A DNA stretch of 64,000 nt from an uncultured Spirochaetales bacterium. Its GTDB lineage: Bacteria; Spirochaetota; Spirochaetia; Sphaerochaetales; Sphaerochaetaceae. A program made the translations under genes and the position numbers. The stretch spans positions 186,001 through 250,000 of the forward strand of contig CASDRU010000006.1 of NCBI GenBank assembly GCA_949283305.1, read 5' to 3'. How positions within the stretch are numbered: position 1 is the first letter of the stretch; each line of letters starts with the position of its first letter. The notes below the pieces were generated by a model. The model saw only the letters and a program-made list of their open reading frames with translations. It was not told the origin of the DNA and did not search any database. Of the stretch, positions 58,691 to 64,000 are shown piece by piece.

Positions 58691-59779
58691 ATGCGTATTG
58701 GTATTCTTACTAGCGGCGGCGATTGCCCGGGACTCAATGCAGTCATCAGAGGATTCGCAAAATATGTCTACAACAATATTCCAAGAGTTGAGATGATAGG
58801 TATTTCCGACGGTTATGGAGGCCTGATCACAGGAGAGGCCAAGAACCTGAAGGAATCTGATTTCTCCGGTATCCTCAACACAGGAGGAACAATTCTGGGA
58901 ACTTCCCGTCAGCCATTCAAGATGATGACAATCGAGGATCAGAACGGACAGAGCAAGCTTGAGATGATGAAGGCAAACTACAAGAAGCTTGATCTTGATC
59001 TGCTGGTTACTTTAGGAGGAGCGGGAACCCATAAGACTGCAGGACTCCTTTCAGCTAACGGGCTGAATGTGATAGGACTTCCAAAGACCATTGACAATGA
59101 TATCTACGGCACCGATGTGACTTTCGGCTTCCACTCTGCAGTTGAGATTGCCACAGAATGCATAGACAGAATACATACAACAGCAGCAAGCCATGGCAGA
59201 ACAATGCTAATTGAGATCATGGGCAACAAAGTAGGCTGGCTTACTCTCTACTCCGGCATCGCAGGAGGCGCAGACATAGTGCTTCTTCCTGAAATCCCAT
59301 ATGACAAAGATGAGGTTTGCCGCATGGTCAGAAGCAGATACAACAGCGGCAAGGACTTCACAATCATCGCAATCGCAGAAGGCGCGATGAGCCGCGAAGA
59401 GGCCAAGATGAAGAAGAATGAGAGAATCGAGGCATGGGGCGGAAGGCATACAGCAACAGAAAGCCTTGCTGCATATATTCAGGAGCATGCAGAAGTCGAG
59501 ACAAGAGTTGTTGTTCCAGGCCATCTTCAGCGTGGCGGTGCTCCAAGCCCTTATGACCGTCTTCTTTCTACGGAAATGGGAAGCTTTGCAGGAAAGCTTG
59601 TACAGGAAGAATGCTTTGGAACAACAGTGGCTGTAAAGAACAACCAGATATCTTATAACAAGCTTGCTGACATTGCCGGAAAGACAAAATATGTTCCTGA
59701 GGATGACCAGATGATAGAGGTCGCAAGATCGATTGGTATCTCTTTCGGGGATGGGAAAAAATTCAAAGGGCTTAAATGA
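58691..59779 (+). CDS. pfkA: Phosphofructokinase, short form
   Basis: A 362-residue PFK-A family enzyme. N-terminal GILTSGGDCPGLNAVIRGF, donor-site GGAGTHKTAGLL, PKTIDNDIYGTDVTFGFHSA, the MGNKVGWLTLYSG substrate loop and PGHLQRGGAPSPYDR. The donor site is mixed: Gly in the position that is Asp in PPi enzymes suggests ATP, while the PKTIDND lysine is shared with PPi users and with group III ATP enzymes. I lean to ATP. It starts an operon with ppx and ppk1 (four-base overlap with ppx). Confidence 0.92.
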   Translation: MRIGILTSGGDCPGLNAVIRGFAKYVYNNIPRVEMIGISDGYGGLITGEAKNLKESDFSGILNTGGTILGTSRQPFKMMTIEDQNGQSKLEMMKANYKKLDLDLLVTLGGAGTHKTAGLLSANGLNVIGLPKTIDNDIYGTDVTFGFHSAVEIATECIDRIHTTAASHGRTMLIEIMGNKVGWLTLYSGIAGGADIVLLPEIPYDKDEVCRMVRSRYNSGKDFTIIAIAEGAMSREEAKMKKNERIEAWGGRHTATESLAAYIQEHAEVETRVVVPGHLQRGGAPSPYDRLLSTEMGSFAGKLVQEECFGTTVAVKNNQISYNKLADIAGKTKYVPEDDQMIEVARSIGISFGDGKKFKGLK

Positions 59780-60720
59780 TGAGAGTCGCAGTTATCGATT
59801 TTTCAAAGAGCAGTCTTTCTCTTCTTGTTGCAGAAGTGAATGAGAACAGGAGCATCGAGTCCCTTTTCTCAACCTATACTCCATTGCAGCTTGGGGAGTA
59901 CATCAAGGATAAAAAGCTTTCCCAGAGGGGAATTGACAAGGTGGTTGAATGTGCAAGAAAGCTTATTGACACTTCTGCATATTTCAAGGCAGAGAGACTT
60001 TATGCGCTCAGCACCACGCTGCTGAGAAAAGTAGATAACAAGGACAAAATCAAAAAGGAAATAAAGAACAAGATTTCCTTAAACCTGATTAATCTTGATG
60101 AGAGGAAGGAGGCACTTGCTCTTTTCAGCGCTAATGAGAAGTACTGCATCCTTCCCTCCTCTCTTTTAATCAGCATCGGAGGAAACTCCACAGAGCTCTG
60201 CAATCTGCAGGATAAAAACGGAGAGAACATGCACTCCCTTCCATTCGGCTCTGCAATGCTCTCAAGAGAGTATGTAAAAGATGTCTACCCGGACAAGAAA
60301 GAGGAGAAGAAGATTTCTTCTCTTGTTAGAAAGCAGATTAAGGATATTCCTCTTGCTTTTGAGAATGCCGTTCTTTCCGGGGACAATCTTTTTTCAATCT
60401 ACAAGATATACGCAGATTATTACCAGCTTCTTCCGCAATCAGAAATGATGATGCAGATGTCAAGGCTTGAAAAGCTTGAGCAGGTGCTTTCTGACAAGAA
60501 AAAAAGAAGTCCGATGATAATCCGCAATGCTCCAGACCGCATGCACATGGTGATTCCTACCTATATTGCGCTTATGGAGATTTTGAAAAAAGCCGGTGTG
60601 ACCACAATGATAATCAGCACCAGCGGCGTCAAGGAAGGATTTTTAAAGGAGATCATATCATCCGGACTTGATGCAAAATACCTTGACCTGAAGGAAATTA
60701 AACATGAAGGAAAACGATAA
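59776..60720 (+). CDS. ppx: Ppx/GppA family phosphatase
   Basis: An ASKHA-fold enzyme of 314 residues that hydrolyses polyphosphate or pppGpp. The N-terminal VAVIDFSKSSLSLLVAEV replaces the usual 'DiGSNsf' loop (Ser retained). SIGGNSTELCNL is the second phosphate loop and LDERKEALALFSAN the expected catalytic segment with Glu. The C-terminal HD-like domain of long Ppx proteins is missing, as in short Ppx forms. It starts in an ATGA overlap with pfkA and overlaps ppk1 by 17 bases. Confidence 0.85.
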   Translation: MMRVAVIDFSKSSLSLLVAEVNENRSIESLFSTYTPLQLGEYIKDKKLSQRGIDKVVECARKLIDTSAYFKAERLYALSTTLLRKVDNKDKIKKEIKNKISLNLINLDERKEALALFSANEKYCILPSSLLISIGGNSTELCNLQDKNGENMHSLPFGSAMLSREYVKDVYPDKKEEKKISSLVRKQIKDIPLAFENAVLSGDNLFSIYKIYADYYQLLPQSEMMMQMSRLEKLEQVLSDKKKRSPMIIRNAPDRMHMVIPTYIALMEILKKAGVTTMIISTSGVKEGFLKEIISSGLDAKYLDLKEIKHEGKR

Positions 60721-62773
60721 GACCATAGCCCGGCTGATTAGAGCCCCTTATATCAACAGAGAGTATTCATGGCTCAATTTCAATCTCCGTGTTCTTGATC
60801 AGGCCATGGATCTTACAAACCCGCTTTTAGAGCGTGCAAAATTCCTCTCCATCTTCAAGTCAAACCTTGATGAGTTTACAATGGTACGCCTTGGCTCTCT
60901 TGAAAACAGCAATATAAATGAGCCGGATGAGAGAGAAAACAAGACGGAGCTTACAGCATCAGAGCAGATAGAAAGCCTTTTGATGCTCTATCCTGAGCTC
61001 TACAGAAAAGCAGATCATGTATTCAATTTTCTCAACACTGAGCTTTATCACAAAGGGATAAACATAATAAAAGGCAAAGATCTATCTATAAAGCAGAGAG
61101 AAAAATGTCTAGAGTATTTCAACTCATACATGCTCGCCCGTATTTCCCCTCTCGTGCTGGATCAGAAGCATCCTTTAATACGCTTCTGGAATTTAAGAAC
61201 ATACATGGTTCTCCTTCTTGAGAGAAACGGCAGAGAGATGTTCGGAGTTGTCTCCCTTTCTCCCTCCATCGAGAGGATTTATCAGATTCCGGGGGGAAAG
61301 AAGAAGCATCTTATCCTTGCTGAGGAGCTTTTATACACATTCGGGGATCTCGCATTTCCAGGCTATAAAGTCAAAAGCAAGGCCTTGATGAGAGTCACAA
61401 GGAATGCGGACTTTGAGGCTAACATGGAAGAAGCCGATATAGATTACAACTTCGACTTCTCAAAGTTCATAAAGACCAAAGTCGAGGAAAGGACAAATCT
61501 GTCCCCTGTCCGTGTCGAGATAAACAGCTCTGAAAGCACGATAATAAACTATATTGCCAAGCAGATCAAAATAAAGAAAAACCATATATTCACGAGCGAA
61601 AGCTATTTTGATTTCAAATTCCTCTTCCTCTTGAAGGACTATCTTGAAAAAGATAAGGCTGAAGAGCTTTTATACAAGAACTTTACTCCTTACTTTGATC
61701 CTGCCTTAAAGGAGAACAGCATATCTGAATATGTCAAGAAGAAGGACATATTCCTCTCCTATCCATATGACAGCATGGATGTGCTTATAAAGCTTTTAAA
61801 TGAGGCGGCAGAAGCAAAGGATGTTGTGAGCATAAAAATCACAATCTACCGTCTTACAGATCATTCACGTGTGATTGAGCCTCTTTTGAAAGCAGCTGAA
61901 AATGGAAAGGATGTGACTGCTTTAATGGAACTCTGCGCACGATTTGATGAAGAGAACAATCTCTATTATGCAAACAGACTCAGAGATGCAGGCTGCACTG
62001 TGTTCTATGGCCTTGGAGATTATAAGGTACACTCTAAGATAGTCTCGATAACAAAGGTGAATGGAAGGAAGATAAGCTATATAACCCATATCGGAACAGG
62101 GAACTACAATGAAAGCACAAGCCGCCAGTATACTGATCTGAACATAATCACGGCAAATCAGGAAATCGGTGAAGATGGTGCGAGATTCTTCCGTAACCTT
62201 GCAATCCAGAATCTTGAAAATGACTACAAGAGGCTTCTTGTCGCTCCAAAAGGACTCAAGAGCGCACTGATAGCAGAAATTGAAAAAGAGACAGAAAAAA
62301 AGGAAGAAGGACTTATTAGAGCCAAATTCAACAGTCTTACCGATAAGGACATGATCGACAAGCTCATAGAGGCAAGCAAAGCCGGCGTCAAGATTGAGCT
62401 TGTGATCAGAGGAATATGCTGTCTGCTTCCCAAAATCGAATCTGTTACAGAAAACATCAGCGTGACAAGCATTGTAGGACGCTTCCTTGAGCACTCAAGG
62501 ATTTATTCATTTGGCCGGGGAGAAGACCAGAGGCTTTATATCTCGAGTGCCGATTTGATGACAAGAAACACAAGCCGCCGCATAGAAATAGCATGCCCTG
62601 TCCTTGATCAGGAAGTGAAGGAAAAGATAAACAGTCTTCTTAGCCTGATTTTAAGCGATAATGTAAAGGCACGCCGTCTTTCTTCGGATGGGAAGTATTA
62701 TAAGATTGAGAACATCACAGAAAGCATAGACAGTCAGGACAGATGTCTTAAGGAAAAAAGGAGCAGTATCTGA
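60704..62773 (+). CDS. ppk1: Polyphosphate kinase 1
   Basis: Polymerises phosphate from ATP into polyphosphate (reversible), 689 residues. Domain order is normal: N domain starting YINREYSWLNFNLRVLDQA, head domain with FLSIFKSNLDEFTMVRLGSL, and two PLD-like catalytic domains. The autophosphorylated histidine is in YKVHSKIVSI, followed by HIGTGNYNESTSRQYTDLN, and the second histidine lies in FLEHSRIYSFGRG. Its stop codon TGA overlaps the CTG start of the next gene. Confidence 0.96.
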   Translation: MKENDKTIARLIRAPYINREYSWLNFNLRVLDQAMDLTNPLLERAKFLSIFKSNLDEFTMVRLGSLENSNINEPDERENKTELTASEQIESLLMLYPELYRKADHVFNFLNTELYHKGINIIKGKDLSIKQREKCLEYFNSYMLARISPLVLDQKHPLIRFWNLRTYMVLLLERNGREMFGVVSLSPSIERIYQIPGGKKKHLILAEELLYTFGDLAFPGYKVKSKALMRVTRNADFEANMEEADIDYNFDFSKFIKTKVEERTNLSPVRVEINSSESTIINYIAKQIKIKKNHIFTSESYFDFKFLFLLKDYLEKDKAEELLYKNFTPYFDPALKENSISEYVKKKDIFLSYPYDSMDVLIKLLNEAAEAKDVVSIKITIYRLTDHSRVIEPLLKAAENGKDVTALMELCARFDEENNLYYANRLRDAGCTVFYGLGDYKVHSKIVSITKVNGRKISYITHIGTGNYNESTSRQYTDLNIITANQEIGEDGARFFRNLAIQNLENDYKRLLVAPKGLKSALIAEIEKETEKKEEGLIRAKFNSLTDKDMIDKLIEASKAGVKIELVIRGICCLLPKIESVTENISVTSIVGRFLEHSRIYSFGRGEDQRLYISSADLMTRNTSRRIEIACPVLDQEVKEKINSLLSLILSDNVKARRLSSDGKYYKIENITESIDSQDRCLKEKRSSI

Positions 62774-63294
62774 AAAGCGCACTAATTGTTGTAGACTGGC
62801 AGAATGATTTCATTACAGGATCTCTTGGTTTCAAAGGTGCAGAAGCTCTTGATGATGTGATTGCTGCAAAAATCAGGAAGTACAGAAAGGAAGGAGCGGA
62901 CATAATCTTCACCTTCGATACACATCAAAAGGATTACCTGAACACAAGAGAAGGAAGGGATCTGCCGATTGCCCATTGCATAAAGGGCACAAGCGGCCAT
63001 GAGCTGTACGGAAGAGTCAGAGATGAAAAAGAAGATGAAGACATAGTACTTGAAAAACCCACATTCGGTTCACTTGAACTTGCTTTTGTTCTTCAGAAAA
63101 GGAAATACGAGAAGATAGAGCTTTGCGGACTTGTATCCAATATATGCGTACTTTCAAATGCTGTAATTGCAAAGGCAGCCCTGCCGGAGGCAGAGATAAT
63201 CATAGACAAAAAAGCAACATCGTCAGCAGATAACAAGCTTAACGATGCTGCTTTAAGTGTCCTAGCGGGGCTTTTTATTAAGATAATCTCTTAA
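62770..63294 (+). CDS. Isochorismatase-family (nicotinamidase-like) hydrolase, CTG start
   Basis: 174 residues. Opening KSALIVVDWQNDFITGSLGF contains the catalytic Asp of nicotinamidase/isochorismatase hydrolases, followed by FTFDTHQKDYLNTREG, the metal-type HCIKGTSGHEL, the lysine in VLEKPTFGS and the nucleophile Cys in CGLVSNICVLSNAV. It probably deamidates nicotinamide in NAD salvage. The only start codon that keeps the catalytic Asp is CTG 62770: AAGGAG (62758-62763) lies six bases upstream, an in-frame TAA at 62749 blocks any earlier start, and the first GTG (62857) is too late. CTGA overlaps the ppk1 stop. Confidence 0.85.
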   Translation: MKSALIVVDWQNDFITGSLGFKGAEALDDVIAAKIRKYRKEGADIIFTFDTHQKDYLNTREGRDLPIAHCIKGTSGHELYGRVRDEKEDEDIVLEKPTFGSLELAFVLQKRKYEKIELCGLVSNICVLSNAVIAKAALPEAEIIIDKKATSSADNKLNDAALSVLAGLFIKIIS

Positions 63295-64000
63295 TACTCA
63301 TGCCAGTGCTCATCCATCTTCTTCATCAGCTGGATCTGGTTTCTTGCCCTTACTATGTTATGCTCCGGATATGCAATGTGGTAGTAAACATCTCCGTTCA
63401 GATAGTCTGTGAGGAATCTGACTGCCATGATCTGCGTAATGGTTCTTCCACTCTCTTTTATGAGGCTTTTTTCAATATCCTCAAGATAATCTGCCTTTTC
63501 AAGATATCCTTTGAAGATTGACTTGTAGAAAGATACAGAAAAATCGATTTTGGACAGATCCTTCTCATCTTCTGTGACAGTTGAGCAGCTTACCCTGATC
63601 ATATCTCCAGTATCAAAGAGAATTGTTCCGGGCATTATTGTATCAAGATCAATTACACAGATTCCCTCCCCTGTCTTTTTTGAAAACAGCACATTATTGA
63701 GTTTCGTATCATTGTGAGTGACTCTGCTTGGTATGCTGCCGTCAGCAAAGCCATTCCATATTATGCATCCTCTTTCCTTGTTTGCATAAAGGAATTCAAG
63801 CTCAGCAGAAACGAGAGAAAGCCTGCCTGCCTTATTGTTTCTCACAGCTTCATCAAGCTGCTCATAACGCCAGTTCATGTTATGGAAGTCTTTGATAGTC
63901 GTATAGAGCTTGCTTGAATCGAAATCAGAAAGCTGAGCCTGGAAATTACCTATTGCACGGCCAAGTTCGTATGCAATCTTGTCACTGTCCATCTTGTCAA
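63291..64000 (-). CDS. NahK-like aminoglycoside-phosphotransferase-fold kinase, 5' end cut
   Basis: The C-terminal 235 or so residues of an APH-fold small-molecule kinase; the frame stays open to the right edge, so the N-lobe lies outside. The catalytic loop is RVTHNDTKLNNVLFS and the metal segment ICVIDLDTIMPG, both typical of N-acetylhexosamine 1-kinases that phosphorylate GlcNAc/GalNAc from glycans. ARNQIQLMKKMDEHW is the C-terminal helix. The stop overlaps the end of the convergent nicotinamidase-like gene by four bases. Confidence 0.85.
   Translation of the reverse strand, partial: DKMDSDKIAYELGRAIGNFQAQLSDFDSSKLYTTIKDFHNMNWRYEQLDEAVRNNKAGRLSLVSAELEFLYANKERGCIIWNGFADGSIPSRVTHNDTKLNNVLFSKKTGEGICVIDLDTIMPGTILFDTGDMIRVSCSTVTEDEKDLSKIDFSVSFYKSIFKGYLEKADYLEDIEKSLIKESGRTITQIMAVRFLTDYLNGDVYYHIAYPEHNIVRARNQIQLMKKMDEHWHEY

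Noticed and set aside
1-64000. CRISPR arrays, insertion sequences, prophage or rRNA operons
   Set aside because: No spaced repeats, transposase motifs, phage structural genes or rRNA sequence were found on either strand.

Overview
The window reads as about 64 kb of chromosome from an anaerobic, fermentative spirochaete. A gut Sphaerochaetaceae-like lineage is my best guess. Supporting traits are moderate G+C, a long PPi-dependent phosphofructokinase beside a second short phosphofructokinase, an A-type flavoprotein (FprA), a cytidylate kinase with a GNTS P-loop, a divergent omega-like RNA polymerase subunit, and tRNA genes without encoded CCA. The taxonomic call is inference; there is no rRNA here. 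Nearly all of the sequence is ordinary core genome. The only accessory-looking stretch is about 55.3-56.4 kb.

Layout. 1-7 kb: 5' part of metG (minus), then an hflK-hflC-GNAT-FAH operon and a convergent OPT transporter. 7-9.9 kb: tRNA-Leu/tRNA-Met, asnA and mscL. 9.3-13.9 kb (minus): ArsC-like, metallo-beta-lactamase exonuclease, acyl-CoA synthetase, DAHP synthase and DJ-1 genes. 14-20 kb: asnS, yaiI, pfp, yhbY and a second AMP-forming ligase. 20-26.2 kb: a complete phosphate operon, pstSCAB-phoU-phoB-phoR, behind a recognisable PhoB-box promoter. 26.3-30.5 kb: folC, rqcH-like NFACT gene and a membrane protein. 30.5-39 kb (minus): miaA, rpoZ, cmk, yicC, unknown genes, a heparinase II/III-like enzyme and a purine-nucleoside/methylthioribose salvage trio. 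39-46.9 kb: FKBP, YhcH, a kinase, fprA, a diaminobutyrate aminotransferase/decarboxylase pair and a sodium-pump decarboxylase beta/gamma pair. 47-52.8 kb: a LacI-controlled maltodextrin uptake operon ending in malQ. 52.8-55.1 kb: CcdA plus thioredoxin, and a DMT exporter. 55.2-56.4 kb: tRNA-Val, an unidentified structured leader RNA, a short ORF, a Fic remnant and small unknown ORFs. 56.4-64 kb: GNAT, HAD and DMT genes, then a pfk-ppx-ppk1-nicotinamidase operon and the 3' part of a NahK-like kinase.

How the genes fit together. Phosphate uptake (Pst/Pho), polyphosphate synthesis and degradation (Ppk1/Ppx) and two phosphofructokinases, at least one PPi-dependent, form a phosphate/pyrophosphate theme. 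Carbon comes from oligosaccharides (maltodextrin operon, heparinase-like lyase, NahK-like kinase).

The most unusual regulatory trait is that about eleven genes without a Shine-Dalgarno have a -10 element placed so that transcription should start at, or within a few bases of, the start codon. The extended -10 core TGCTA recurs among them. Other points of interest are an in-register PhoB-box array, a CTG start codon, an unknown two-domain leader RNA, a pseudokinase-like membrane protein and frequent overlap of convergent gene ends.
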